A stretch of 64,000 nt of DNA. It comes from Bin5 sp965220715. Lineage in GTDB: Bacteria; Chloroflexota; Anaerolineae; Caldilineales; Caldilineaceae. The DNA lies in assembly GCA_965220715.1 (NCBI GenBank), contig OZ244843.1, positions 3,038,001 to 3,102,000 on the forward strand. Reading direction: 5' to 3'. The position numbers were made by a program, and so were the translations under genes. The notes beneath the pieces are model-generated. The model worked only from the letters and a program-made list of their open reading frames with translations, did not search any database and was not told the DNA's origin. Positions 43,356 through 52,272 of the stretch are shown one piece after another (the first letter of the stretch is position 1; each line of letters starts with the position of its first letter).

Positions 43356-44210
43356 TCAACCTTTCATGAACTGATCACCACAGCCTGTGCAGAAAGCAGC
43401 ATCGGACCGGTTGGGCTTTCCGCAGTTACTGCAGAAAATGGTGCCCCAGCCTGAAGGCCGGGGAGCGCCGCACTTGGTACAGAAACGGTTGAACATGGTC
43501 ATGAACTCACCGCAACTGTCGCAGCTTACACGAGGATAGTTTCGACGAAATCGAAAGGGCGAGTCTTTCTGACCACGGCGAATGGCTCGAAAGCTCCAGA
43601 TTCCGCCGAAGATAGTCAGGGCTACGGCACCCAAAGGAAAAGAAAAGACCAGAACGTTGAACAGGGCATGGGCTCCAGCCGCCAAGGCGAGAGAACCGAA
43701 CAGAAACGATCGCCGTCTACCATCTGAAATATAATAATGCCCAAGCGCGTTGCCCCATATACTGCCAAAAATCAGGTGGCCGACCGTGCTCAAGGGCGCC
43801 CGTAAGAGCATGACTTCCGGGCCGTATTGTATGACGTAGAAAAGGTTTTCTAGTGAGGCGAATCCCAGGCTGGCTGCAAAGGCGTAGACCAGGCCATCTA
43901 CCGCCTCGTCGAAATACAGTGACCTGTAGGGCCCCAACCTGACGGCCCCAAACTTGCACAACTCCTCTACTGGACCGACCACAAACGTCATCGCGGTGAC
44001 TACGCTGAGTAGTGCCGGAGATCCCTCCAGAAGGCTGTCGGCGCCAAAGACGTAGTTGCCCAGTCCTGCGGGAATGGTCGAGATGCAGCCCAGCAAGAAG
44101 GTAATGGCAATTAAACGGTGGGGTTCGGGCCGAATCTTGTCCTGGCGCAGAAAGAACCAGAGCCAGAAGAGCCCGGGAGTGAAAGAGATGATGATGAGGC
44201 GCAGAATCAA
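43356..44210 (-). CDS. PrsW-type membrane protease with C-terminal zinc ribbons
   Basis: A 284-residue membrane protein starting at TTG that overlaps the upstream RDD gene stop. Several transmembrane segments carry the PrsW motifs GPVEELCKF (EExxK), FASLENLFY and GAHALFN. The PrsW family is linked to cleavage of membrane anti-sigma factors. Unusually, the C-terminus adds two zinc ribbons (CDSCG...CTKCG and CSNCG...CTGCG). These may bind a partner or substrate in the cytoplasm. Confidence 0.88.
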   Translation of the reverse strand: MILRLIIISFTPGLFWLWFFLRQDKIRPEPHRLIAITFLLGCISTIPAGLGNYVFGADSLLEGSPALLSVVTAMTFVVGPVEELCKFGAVRLGPYRSLYFDEAVDGLVYAFAASLGFASLENLFYVIQYGPEVMLLRAPLSTVGHLIFGSIWGNALGHYYISDGRRRSFLFGSLALAAGAHALFNVLVFSFPLGAVALTIFGGIWSFRAIRRGQKDSPFRFRRNYPRVSCDSCGEFMTMFNRFCTKCGAPRPSGWGTIFCSNCGKPNRSDAAFCTGCGDQFMKG

Positions 44211-45031
44211 GACGTTTTCCCGCGGCGACTCACAACCTTCGTGTCGCAGATGCGATCGTGGAGGGCCCTCACAGAGGGGATCAGCAACAAGAACAAACCC
44301 AAAACGGTACCATAAGCCACGGCCAAAATAAGTAAGATGGTCAAAGACCGAAAGAAGGCCCTTACTAAGCCCACCCTGGAGCCGTCAGACCGCACTACAA
44401 AGAGTCCAAAAAAATTCTTTCCTACCGTCGTTGCCCTTGTGGCGATCAGCACAGTGAAATAGCCCAACCAAATTCCCAGAAATATTATTAGTGACGCTGC
44501 TATATTGTATGGGCTCGAAAACAACCCAACTACCATGCCCGCGGCGACAATAGCAAGGATGTTGTCTATAACGTATGCAACTAGGCGCACCCAGAATCCG
44601 GCCAACGTTTCCGAGGGGGACGTATCTGGCGTTATATGGAACGAAAAATCATTAGAAGAATCCTCCAGAGGCATTCCGCAGGCAAAGCAATATTCTGAAT
44701 CCGGGTAGTTGCTTTGGTGGCAGCGTGGGCAAGCAAATGACTGTGGACCCGATGGGGCGGGTTGCTCCGGCTGCACTGGCTGAGTAGGTGGAGTTGACTG
44801 TATCAATCCCTCGGGGCGAGATGACTGATCTTGCTGTGCTGGAAGCTCAGGGTGAGTTGACTGGTCGTAAACACCAACTTCGGGCAAAACACGCCCACAA
44901 AGAGCACAAAACCTACTGCCGAGGTCATACGGAGTCTGGCAAGCCGGACACCGCAATTCGAGCGGCGACCCGCAATCAACACAGAATTTCGCTCCTTTCT
45001 CAGCCTCAAGTCCACACTTTTTACAGTTCAT
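44207..45031 (-). CDS. RDD-family membrane protein with N-terminal zinc ribbons
   Basis: A 274-residue protein. The first 110 residues hold three zinc-ribbon units (CKKCGLEAEKGAKFCVDCG, CPACQ...CALCG, CPRCH...CFACG) with a Pro/Gln/Glu-rich linker. The second half is an RDD domain with three or four transmembrane segments (AGFWVRLVAYVIDNILAI, TVGKNFFGLFVV). The same zinc-ribbon style appears in the overlapping PrsW gene, so the two products likely meet at the membrane. No transport substrate can be inferred. Confidence 0.85.
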   Translation of the reverse strand: MNCKKCGLEAEKGAKFCVDCGSPLELRCPACQTPYDLGSRFCALCGRVLPEVGVYDQSTHPELPAQQDQSSRPEGLIQSTPPTQPVQPEQPAPSGPQSFACPRCHQSNYPDSEYCFACGMPLEDSSNDFSFHITPDTSPSETLAGFWVRLVAYVIDNILAIVAAGMVVGLFSSPYNIAASLIIFLGIWLGYFTVLIATRATTVGKNFFGLFVVRSDGSRVGLVRAFFRSLTILLILAVAYGTVLGLFLLLIPSVRALHDRICDTKVVSRRGKTS

Positions 45032-45342
45032 CAGGACGCCGGAATGTACTTATATGATATTTCGAAATTCAAAACGGAATTCTAAAGGGGCAGAATGTCT
45101 GCATCCAGAATCGCCACTAAACCAAAAAAATCAGACTACTCGAAAGTCTGCAGCTGCTTCCCTGGGTATTCGCAAGCAACAAAAAGGCATGTTGACCCAA
45201 AGAGGAAGTCGATATTTAGGAACAGGTCAGATTTTGGGGTTATATTGCACTGGTACTTTACTAACAACACCAAAGCGGGAAGTGTCGTTTCTAGCAGGGC
45301 GCCCAAATTGAACAATCTTGCGAAGGCAAATGAGTCTAGCAG
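45032..45342. other. Gap between the RDD gene and tRNA-Val
   Basis: About 310 bases, AT-richer than its surroundings, with no supported gene. It contains short frames but none with a ribosome site and recognisable product. It should hold the promoter of the minus-strand RDD/PrsW pair, but no clear -35/-10 pair stands out. Confidence 0.5.
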
Positions 45343-45416
45343 TGGGCGGTGACGGACTCGAACCGCCGGCCTATTCCTTGTAAGGGAATCGCTCTAACCA
45401 GCTGAGCTAACCGCCC
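45343..45416 (-). tRNA. tRNA-Val (anticodon TAC)
   Basis: The minus strand folds into a complete 74-base cloverleaf. Acceptor arms are GGGCGGT and ACCGCCC plus discriminator A, the D-stem is GCTC/GAGC, and the anticodon stem ATTCC/GGAAT has loop CTTACAA. The T-arm is GGCGG-TTCGAGT-CCGTC with one G-T pair. Loop positions 34-36 read TAC, which decodes GUA valine. The CCA end is not encoded. Confidence 0.95.
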
Positions 45417-45462
45417 AATTGCGCAACGAGCATAGTATATATCACCACCTGGAGAACAAGAA

Positions 45463-46293
45463 ATGTACAACCTGGAGGGAAAGGTTGCGTTCGTCACCGG
45501 CGCCGGCGGTGAACACGGCATCGGCAGAGGCATCGCCCTGAGGTTTGCGCAGGAGGGGGCGGATGTCGTTGTGACGGATATCTCTGCAAAGCCCTATTCC
45601 GACTCCGGGTGGGGCGGCCTGGCAGCGGTGCAAGCGGAAATCGAGGCGCTCGGATGTCGTGCCCTGGCGTTGACCTGCGATGTAGCTGACGCGGCGTCCG
45701 TGGAGTCAGCCATTCAGGGGGCGATAGAGACGCTGGGACGAATAGATATCCTGGTCAACAACGCCGGCGCCCGTGCAGCCGGGGACCGTGTTCCGGTCGT
45801 CGACCTGCCGGAGGAAGAATGGGACCGGGTACTCGGCGTCAACCTGAAGGGAACGTTTCTGTGCAGCCAGGCGGCGGCGCGTCATATGCTGGCCCGCGGC
45901 GACGGTGGACGCATCATCAGCATCTCCTCTACCGCGGGGAAGCGAGGCGTGGCCCGATTCGCGGCTTACTGCTCCTCCAAGTTCGGGATAATCGGATTCA
46001 CGCAGTCTCTTGCCCAGGAACTGGCGCCGCACGGTGTCACCGTCAACGCCATTTGCCCCAGCCTGACCACAACCGAGCGGGTCGGCCACATGGCCAGCGT
46101 GCTGTCCGACCGAGACTTGCCGCTGGAGGAAGCGACCGACAGCTTACTCGCCAGGTCGCTGGCGGGTACGCCGATTGGGCGTCTTGCCAGCCCGAAAGAC
46201 ATTGCCCGCACCGTGGCTTTTCTGGCTTCGGATGAGGCCGACTTTCTCACCGGGCTCGCGGTCCCTGTCGCCGGTGGGACGATGATGACTTAG
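45463..46293 (+). CDS. Short-chain dehydrogenase/reductase (SDR)
   Basis: A 276-residue classical SDR with GGAGA before the ATG. The cofactor motif TGAGGEHGIGRG lies at residues 12-23 and the NNAG motif follows. The catalytic Ser is in SISSTAG, and YCSSK near residue 168 is the active-site YxxxK. The cofactor loop is longer than usual (GGEHGIG). It oxidises or reduces an alcohol or ketone group; substrate unknown. Its 3' end overlaps the decayed toxin gene by four bases on the opposite strand. Confidence 0.92.
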   Translation: MYNLEGKVAFVTGAGGEHGIGRGIALRFAQEGADVVVTDISAKPYSDSGWGGLAAVQAEIEALGCRALALTCDVADAASVESAIQGAIETLGRIDILVNNAGARAAGDRVPVVDLPEEEWDRVLGVNLKGTFLCSQAAARHMLARGDGGRIISISSTAGKRGVARFAAYCSSKFGIIGFTQSLAQELAPHGVTVNAICPSLTTTERVGHMASVLSDRDLPLEEATDSLLARSLAGTPIGRLASPKDIARTVAFLASDEADFLTGLAVPVAGGTMMT

Positions 46294-46448
46294 CGAATTG
46301 TGAGCCCGTGGTCTCTCGCGTATGCCCAGACCGCGAGGTCATCGGCGGTTGCCAGACCGACGTCACTGATGTGGATGGAATCTGGATAAAGTTCGGCCAG
46401 CCTCCCCTTGAGGCGAAGAGAGAGGTTCTGGTCGAAGAATAGCCTTAT
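46290..46448 (-). pseudogene. Remnant of a DUF5615 (PIN-like) toxin
   Basis: The frame reads IRLFFDQNLSLRLKGRL...HISDVGLATADD...ARDHGLTIR and stops at 46290. This is the N-terminal half of a DUF5615 toxin, which normally has about 110 residues. The expected start codon overlapping the antitoxin stop is ATA instead of ATG: the junction reads GTATAAGG where ATGA would be usual. The C-terminal half, including the usual KDxDF catalytic part, is missing, cut at the SDR gene. Both ends are thus damaged and the toxin is probably inactive. Confidence 0.65.
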
Positions 46449-46678
46449 ACAGGAAAGAGCGAGACGAGGCGGCGTTCTCGGTCGGCGGCGAAGGCAAGGC
46501 ATGCCCGGATATCTTCACGCCGCAGATCGGGAAAGTCGGCAAGAATCTCGTTTTCCGACATGCCGGAAGCAAGGTACTCCAGCACATCGTAGACAGTGAT
46601 ACGCAGCCCTCGAATGCAGGGCTTACCTTCCCGCTTTCCAGGTTCAATGGTGATGATCTCTGAATAGCTTGATGTCAT
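46445..46678 (-). CDS. DUF433 antitoxin
   Basis: A 77-residue protein from ATG 46678: IITIEPGKREGKPCIRGLRITVYDVLEYLASGMSENEILADFPDL. This is the DUF433 (VapB45-like) fold with GKPCIRG and R-I-T-V-x-D-V-L-E, a winged-helix DNA-binding antitoxin. It precedes the DUF5615 toxin frame, the standard gene order for this pair. The antitoxin is intact and has outlived its toxin. The open frame extends upstream to 46942 but that part is the shadow of another gene. Confidence 0.85.
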   Translation of the reverse strand: MTSSYSEIITIEPGKREGKPCIRGLRITVYDVLEYLASGMSENEILADFPDLRREDIRACLAFAADRERRLVSLFPV

Positions 46679-46698
46679 AGCGATTTTGCCCTCCGCGC

Positions 46699-47535
46699 CT
46701 ATTTCAGAATGCGTTGATCGCTCAGATCCTTGCCGCCGATGGTCTGGGTGATGACCCCGCCCCGATACTCCAGGATCTCCAGGTCGGCCAAGCCGTTGAC
46801 GATGTTGTACTGGGTGGGCATATCGTCCCACCTGGCCCTGTGCCATTGCACGTTGCCCTGGCCTCGCCACATGCCGAGGACACGGCGGTTGGGCGTATGG
46901 GCAGGTGTCAGCACGGCATACTGGGCGTCCGCGGTGCCCCATTCTCCCGTGCGAGGCATATACTTGTAGTGGAGCGTACCATCGCTGGTCGCGTTCGCCG
47001 TTTGAGCAGCGATTTCCTGCTCAGACACTTCGGTCAGGTCATGCAAGCTCAGATCCAGGAAGCGAAAGCCCAACCAGCTGCCGATGCAAAGGGTCTTACC
47101 GTTGTAGACGACCGGCTCGGGCAGTTCACAGTAGATCTTGGAGAATCCCAGTTCCTCGCGGCCGGTCAGGATGGGATCGGTCAGGTTCTCCCACAGCACG
47201 AGCAGCAAACTGCCGGTCACTTTGTCTACCTGTCCGGTATAGGTGACCGGAATCGAAGCCCCCAGCGTGTTGTACCCGCGCCCCGCCAGCCAGTCGATCT
47301 CCTTCATGTAGGTAACGCTGATCGTCACTACAGGCTCGCCGTTGAGGGCGAAACCGGGCGGCAACAGCGCTTCTACGGCGGAGGTGTGCGTGAGATAACT
47401 GACGGAGTGGGAGAGGCTCTTGGGGCTGTTGACACAGTCGAAGCCGCGTCCGTCCGGCCCGCGGCGGGGACCTGTTCGGGGCCCGAAATGGGTCGGCATA
47501 CGGTACATGGCATCGGGCTGGAAGGAATAAGGCAT
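46699..47535 (-). CDS. Acetoacetate decarboxylase-family protein
   Basis: A 278-residue protein with AGGAG before the ATG. It matches the ADC fold in its central region: LLPPGFALNGEPVVTISVTYMKEIDWLAGRGYN, then IPVTYTGQVDKVTGSLLLVLWENLTDPILTGREELGFSKIYCELPE. The catalytic Schiff-base Lys of true decarboxylases follows a Glu-rich turn; here GREELGFSKIY places a Lys in the right region. Some members are decarboxylases and others aldolase-dehydratases. It sits just upstream of the DUF433 gene on the same strand without functional linkage. Confidence 0.8.
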   Translation of the reverse strand: MPYSFQPDAMYRMPTHFGPRTGPRRGPDGRGFDCVNSPKSLSHSVSYLTHTSAVEALLPPGFALNGEPVVTISVTYMKEIDWLAGRGYNTLGASIPVTYTGQVDKVTGSLLLVLWENLTDPILTGREELGFSKIYCELPEPVVYNGKTLCIGSWLGFRFLDLSLHDLTEVSEQEIAAQTANATSDGTLHYKYMPRTGEWGTADAQYAVLTPAHTPNRRVLGMWRGQGNVQWHRARWDDMPTQYNIVNGLADLEILEYRGGVITQTIGGKDLSDQRILK

Positions 47536-47670
47536 TTTCTGTACTCCTGGGTAGGGTGAAGCGGAATATGGTGGCTGCTGCGGCCTGTGGGCTTTGCAAG
47601 CCGCCGCCAGTCCAGTGGGAGGAAGGTCCCGACAAGAGGGTAGCGGCTGCGCTCTGCTAATATTCGATAC

Positions 47671-49977
47671 TCATGCCTGCTCGAGCTTTCCGTCTTCGCC
47701 TCCGGTTTCGGTGGAGGGCTTAAGCAGTACCTTCCGGCTCGGACCGCCGCCCGGGTCGGAGGCGATGAAGCCTTTCGACTCGAGCAGCGTGACCAGCCGT
47801 GCTGCGCGAGGATAGCCGATCTGCAACTCTCGTTGCACGAAACTGGCGCTGATCGTCTTTACTCCGCGAATGGCGTCAATGGCCTCTGCCAGCAGTTCAT
47901 CCTCGTCATCCAACCGATCCAGAAGGCCGATCCAAGGCGCCACTCTTGCCGCGGGGCGGTCGGGACTCTCAATCTGATCACGTTCTATCCACCAGTCGAC
48001 AACCCGCTTAATTTCCGAGTCGGTGACGTAGCTGCCCTGCACGCGCTGGATCTTGGCCTTGTCCGGCCGCATCAGGAGCATGTCCCCCTGGCCAAGCAGC
48101 TTTTCGGCGCCGGGCGAATCCAGAATGACACGGCTGTCTACCTGGCTGGTGACGGCAAAGGCGATGCGTGAAGGAAAATTCGCCTTGATTAAGCCGGTCA
48201 CGACATCGGTGCTGGGGCGCTGCGTTGCGAGCACAAGGTGGATGCCGGTCGCGCGCGCCATCTGCGCCAGGCGGACAAGCTGTTTCTCGATCTCCTCCGG
48301 CGCCGTCATCATCAGATCGGCCAATTCATCTACGACCAGGACGATACGCGGCAAAGTATCTAACTTTTTTCTACGGCGGGCAAGGCGATTGTAGGCATCA
48401 ATATTTCGCACCGTGCACTCACGGAAAAGTCGGTAGCGTTCATCCATCTGGAGCAGGAGCCATGTCAGCGCGCCGTGAACATCCTCCAGGTCGGTTATGA
48501 CCTTGCCAATCATGTGGGGAATGTGGTTGTAGCCCGGAAGCTCCACCAGCTTCGGGTCCACCATGATGAAACGGAGGCTTTCCGGGCCATGGTACATCAG
48601 CAAGCTGACGATCACGCCGTTGATGCAGGCCGACTTGCCCGACCCCGTGGCGCCGGCAATGAGCAGATGCGGCGCACGTGCCAGATCAGCAACAACCGGC
48701 GTCCCAGACGTGTCCCTGCCAAGGGCCAGCGGCAGCGTCCCGCCCTGCCCGGCCATCTGTTTGCTCTGGAGGATTCTCCTCAGGCCCACCATTGTTTTTT
48801 CCGGGTTCGGCACTTCTATGCCCACAAAAGGCTGGCCTGGAACCGGCGCTTCAATACGGATGGCAGGCGCGGCGAGCGCCAAAGCCAGGTCGTCGGCCGC
48901 GGAGGCGATGCGGCTGACCCTGACTTTCCGCTTTTCGCCGCCCCGCTCAATATACAGGGGCTGCACGCCGAACTGGGTTATAGTCGGCCCACTCTCGATA
49001 TTGACGATTTCGACCGGAATATCGAAGTCCTGCAGGGTCTCGTGAATGATTTCGGCCATGCCCTCGATGTCCCACGTGAGTTGGGCGGCATCATCATCCA
49101 GAACGGCTGCGGGGGGCAGGTCTTCTTCTTTGCGACTACGTTTGAGGGGACTCTCACCCGAAACGGAGGACTTCGGTCTGCGTTTGGCCGGCGCAGCTGC
49201 CGGAATCGGCAATTCGGCCTGGATGGGACGTCCCGCCTCATTCAGTTCCGAAGTGTCCGATGGAAAAGCATTCGGGACGAGTGGATCATCGACGTTGGCA
49301 GAGGATTGCGACGCGTAGACGTCTTCATTTTCGAGAGGAAATTGCTCCGGTTCCGCTTCCAACGGAGGTGGAGATACGCCGGGTTCGAGAGAGGGCGGCT
49401 GTGAATGGTCGGGCCACGATTCCGCCATCGAGTGGCGCAGCTGGCCGATATAGCCGAACAGGTATATCAGTGGGGTATGGCGGAACAGCAGGTAGATACT
49501 CAACAGAGCCAACAAAACGGCGGACAGGGCGGCTGGCAGTTGTCCAAACAGGCTGATGAACAGGTTGCCTGCGCCCCAACCCATCAGGCCGGCGCCCTGG
49601 CCTGCGGCCGGAATCGCCCACTCGGCAACCTGGTGATTGCTGATGTGCTCCAGAGAGTCTAATGACAACAACAGGAGTTCCGCACCGACCAGCGCCTCTG
49701 GATGCCAGTAGCCGGCCTGGCGGCCCAGCAGCAGTACGGCCCCCGTTATCAGCAGGCTGAATACAAGCGGCCAGGCCATCCTGCCGGCAAGCAAAAGGGT
49801 CCAAGACTCCAGGCCGGATACGAAAAGGGTGAAGCCGAGGTAGCCGCCGAACAGAAACACGGCAAATCCCAATACCTCATTGCCAAATCTGGCAAAAAGT
49901 TGCTCAAGGTTCGCTTGCAAACCAGCCGCGGGGCCGGTCTTCTGATATTTTCGCCGCCTACGCCGCGTGGCAGCCAT
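47671..49977 (-). CDS. ftsK: DNA translocase FtsK/SpoIIIE
   Basis: About 768 residues from ATG 49977 (GAGGA upstream); ATG 50016 is a less supported start. Four or so transmembrane helices in the first 180 residues anchor it at the septum. A Pro/Ser/Glu-rich linker of about 130 residues follows. The motor has the alpha/beta domain and Walker A GATGSGKS near residue 445, Walker B VLVVDELADLM, and the C-terminal gamma winged-helix domain (FVQRELQIGYPRAARL) that reads polar DNA motifs. It pumps chromosomal DNA during division. The linker is short compared with E. coli FtsK. Confidence 0.95.
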   Translation of the reverse strand: MAATRRRRRKYQKTGPAAGLQANLEQLFARFGNEVLGFAVFLFGGYLGFTLFVSGLESWTLLLAGRMAWPLVFSLLITGAVLLLGRQAGYWHPEALVGAELLLLSLDSLEHISNHQVAEWAIPAAGQGAGLMGWGAGNLFISLFGQLPAALSAVLLALLSIYLLFRHTPLIYLFGYIGQLRHSMAESWPDHSQPPSLEPGVSPPPLEAEPEQFPLENEDVYASQSSANVDDPLVPNAFPSDTSELNEAGRPIQAELPIPAAAPAKRRPKSSVSGESPLKRSRKEEDLPPAAVLDDDAAQLTWDIEGMAEIIHETLQDFDIPVEIVNIESGPTITQFGVQPLYIERGGEKRKVRVSRIASAADDLALALAAPAIRIEAPVPGQPFVGIEVPNPEKTMVGLRRILQSKQMAGQGGTLPLALGRDTSGTPVVADLARAPHLLIAGATGSGKSACINGVIVSLLMYHGPESLRFIMVDPKLVELPGYNHIPHMIGKVITDLEDVHGALTWLLLQMDERYRLFRECTVRNIDAYNRLARRRKKLDTLPRIVLVVDELADLMMTAPEEIEKQLVRLAQMARATGIHLVLATQRPSTDVVTGLIKANFPSRIAFAVTSQVDSRVILDSPGAEKLLGQGDMLLMRPDKAKIQRVQGSYVTDSEIKRVVDWWIERDQIESPDRPAARVAPWIGLLDRLDDEDELLAEAIDAIRGVKTISASFVQRELQIGYPRAARLVTLLESKGFIASDPGGGPSRKVLLKPSTETGGEDGKLEQA

Positions 49978-50040
49978 GAGCCCCGTCCTCAGGAACACCC
50001 GCGCCGGACGCACCATTTGGTCGCGGGTATCTCGCCCGCA

Positions 50041-52125
50041 CTATCTTACCTGCTCCTCGATTGGCACAGAGTCTTCTTCCTGCATTGTGAGCAAGGCGTC
50101 CCAGTCACCCTGCTCCATTTCCGTCAATACCTGCGCCACCTGGCCGATAGCGACCCGCTGCTTGCGATACAGGTCGCTCTCGCTGATGGCCAGTCGGCCG
50201 GCGATATCCCGAACTTTGCGACCCTGAATGAAGCGCATCTCCAGGATGTTGTAGAGCAGCCATTCGGGTGTGCTCAGGTCCTGCTTACCACCTGGGCGCA
50301 GATTCTGGATGGCGCGGCCCAGCACGAGCCGCAGGGCCTTGCCGGGATTGCCGTCTGCTTCTTCAATGACGCGATCAACCACCCGCAATTGCATTAGCGG
50401 ACTACGTGTCAGCTTGGGGCCGCCCCAATAGTGGCTGAGCGCTTCCTTTACCCAGCTTTCGAATTCCGGATTGTGAATCGGGCTCGGTTCCAGCAGTTCG
50501 GACGGTGGCACCTCAGTATTTTCCGACACGTAGGGCACAATCCCTCGTATCTGCTGGATGCGGTCGATGCCGGGGATGATACGACGCAACGCGACCATGA
50601 TTTGCATCTGCATTGTACGATCCTGCAGGGCCAAGGCGACGCTCTCGATCTGTTGCGCCAACAAAGAAAGTTCATCTGCGCTGATATCCGGCGCATCAGT
50701 GCGGGCACGCACGCCCAACATGCCCACAATGATCGCTCCTTTCCCTTCGGTTGCGGGTTCGAGCACGGGCCAGAGCCAATATCCTCCGAATTCGGCCGGT
50801 TGCGAAGCCGGAAGGTGATGGAGCGCCTCTTCGCCGTTAACAGAAGGAGAAGCTCTATCATCGACTCTGTTTGCGGGCCCGGCAATGCTGGGCGAGCCGT
50901 TCTTGCGAACACGGCTGAGCGCCTCATTCAAGGCATCGCTCCAATCTTTGTCGTCCAAGATCTCTTGCCGAGTTCCCTCCGGTCCAACCGTCGCCTCGAG
51001 GATCAGATCTGTGCCAATGACTGCTGCCACGAAGCCTGAAGGAACGCGCAGAATTTCGCATAGCACCGTAAGATGGTTTTCGAGAAATTGGCGCAAGTCG
51101 GTCGTGGTAAGTAGGCGCCTGTCCAGTTCACGCAGCCAGGCAATCTCTTGACGGTCCTCCCCGTAGACCAACCGGTCGGTCAATTCTTTGGTAATGCTGA
51201 GAATTACCTGTGCGGCAATAATGACCCCGGTAATGACGCTGAAGAGGACGATATTGCGCGGCAGGCCAAGTATATGCTCCACAGTTGGGATCGTCTGAAC
51301 TGCCAGGATGACGAGAATGGCCACAACCGGCCCGCGTGCGAAGTAGCGAATCAACCGGTAACGCACGACTCTGTCCGGAGTATAGACCCCAAAAAAGGCT
51401 ACGGTATAGCTCAGAAAGATCAACATGGTGCCGATGGCGCCGTTGCCCACGATTGCCAGACCAAAAATCCACTCCGGGGAAATCAGGCCAACCGACGACT
51501 TGCCCAGAGCGATCAGGTAGGGAAATGTACCGATGCCAGGGGCCGCCGAAGCCAACAGGAGATAGGTCATTCGCTTGCGGCTCTCGGCGGTCAGGCAGCG
51601 CTGGCGCGCCTTCCAAATGTTGAAGTGAGAGAGTATGACTACGCCGGCGAAGAGGACGGCAAAGGGCCAGAAAAGTATGCCCGGACGCAGGAAGCTGAGG
51701 AGCGGATCAAACTCGACGTAATCAACCAGTAGGGATGAAAACAGGGCAAGAAGCGCGCTGACGATCGAGAGAACGCCGATGGCATTGTTGAGTAGCCGGC
51801 GACGGTCGGTATGATAGTTCGTCGTCCGCAAAATGGAATAGGAGAAGGTATAGTAGGCCCCGGGCAGGAGCGCAATCCCCAACCACTGGAAGCGCAGCCA
51901 TTTGGTAGCCGAATCGGGGCTGATCGCCCGTGTCAGGGCGACCTCCGACGCGTACGTAATCATGACCAGGGCCAGCAGGAAGGCGAAGCGCCGCGCCACA
52001 GGATGGCGAAAGTTATATGTTAACGTGTAGGCCAGTAGCGAGAAGGCCAGAATCACAACCACCGACGAGACAAGGGCGTTCATGAAGCCCAAGGCCTCGG
52101 CGAGTGTCAACGATAGTTCGTTCAT
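50041..52125 (-). CDS. Membrane sensor with GAF-like domain and C-terminal HTH, no kinase
   Basis: A 694-residue protein. About eight hydrophobic segments fill the first 320 residues in the style of the 7TM sensor domain of histidine kinases. A GAF-like region follows (LRQFLENHLTVLCEILRVPSGFVAAVIG). No HATPase or GGDEF domain is present. Near residues 620-665, EMRFIQGRKVRDIAGRLAISESDLYRKQRVAI looks like a sigma-region-4-type helix-turn-helix, and the C-terminus is acidic. The layout suggests a membrane-bound one-component regulator. It precedes ftsK by 24-63 bases on the same strand. Confidence 0.75.
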   Translation of the reverse strand: MNELSLTLAEALGFMNALVSSVVVILAFSLLAYTLTYNFRHPVARRFAFLLALVMITYASEVALTRAISPDSATKWLRFQWLGIALLPGAYYTFSYSILRTTNYHTDRRRLLNNAIGVLSIVSALLALFSSLLVDYVEFDPLLSFLRPGILFWPFAVLFAGVVILSHFNIWKARQRCLTAESRKRMTYLLLASAAPGIGTFPYLIALGKSSVGLISPEWIFGLAIVGNGAIGTMLIFLSYTVAFFGVYTPDRVVRYRLIRYFARGPVVAILVILAVQTIPTVEHILGLPRNIVLFSVITGVIIAAQVILSITKELTDRLVYGEDRQEIAWLRELDRRLLTTTDLRQFLENHLTVLCEILRVPSGFVAAVIGTDLILEATVGPEGTRQEILDDKDWSDALNEALSRVRKNGSPSIAGPANRVDDRASPSVNGEEALHHLPASQPAEFGGYWLWPVLEPATEGKGAIIVGMLGVRARTDAPDISADELSLLAQQIESVALALQDRTMQMQIMVALRRIIPGIDRIQQIRGIVPYVSENTEVPPSELLEPSPIHNPEFESWVKEALSHYWGGPKLTRSPLMQLRVVDRVIEEADGNPGKALRLVLGRAIQNLRPGGKQDLSTPEWLLYNILEMRFIQGRKVRDIAGRLAISESDLYRKQRVAIGQVAQVLTEMEQGDWDALLTMQEEDSVPIEEQVR

Positions 52126-52272
52126 AAGATGCAGTCACTCGAATCGCCGGTTCGTCGAATTTCGGATGAGTAGGTGAAGTGGCAACTCGCTGTGGGCTGT
52201 TCCTGTCGCTTGCTGGTCGAAGATGCAGTGTGCCGGTGGAACCCCTTGTCTGCAGGACTGAGCGAATTTATT

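Noticed and set aside
46445..46942. 165-codon version of the DUF433 gene
   Set aside because: The N-terminal 88 codons overlap the acetoacetate decarboxylase-like gene in another phase and have shadow composition. The antitoxin starts at ATG 46678.
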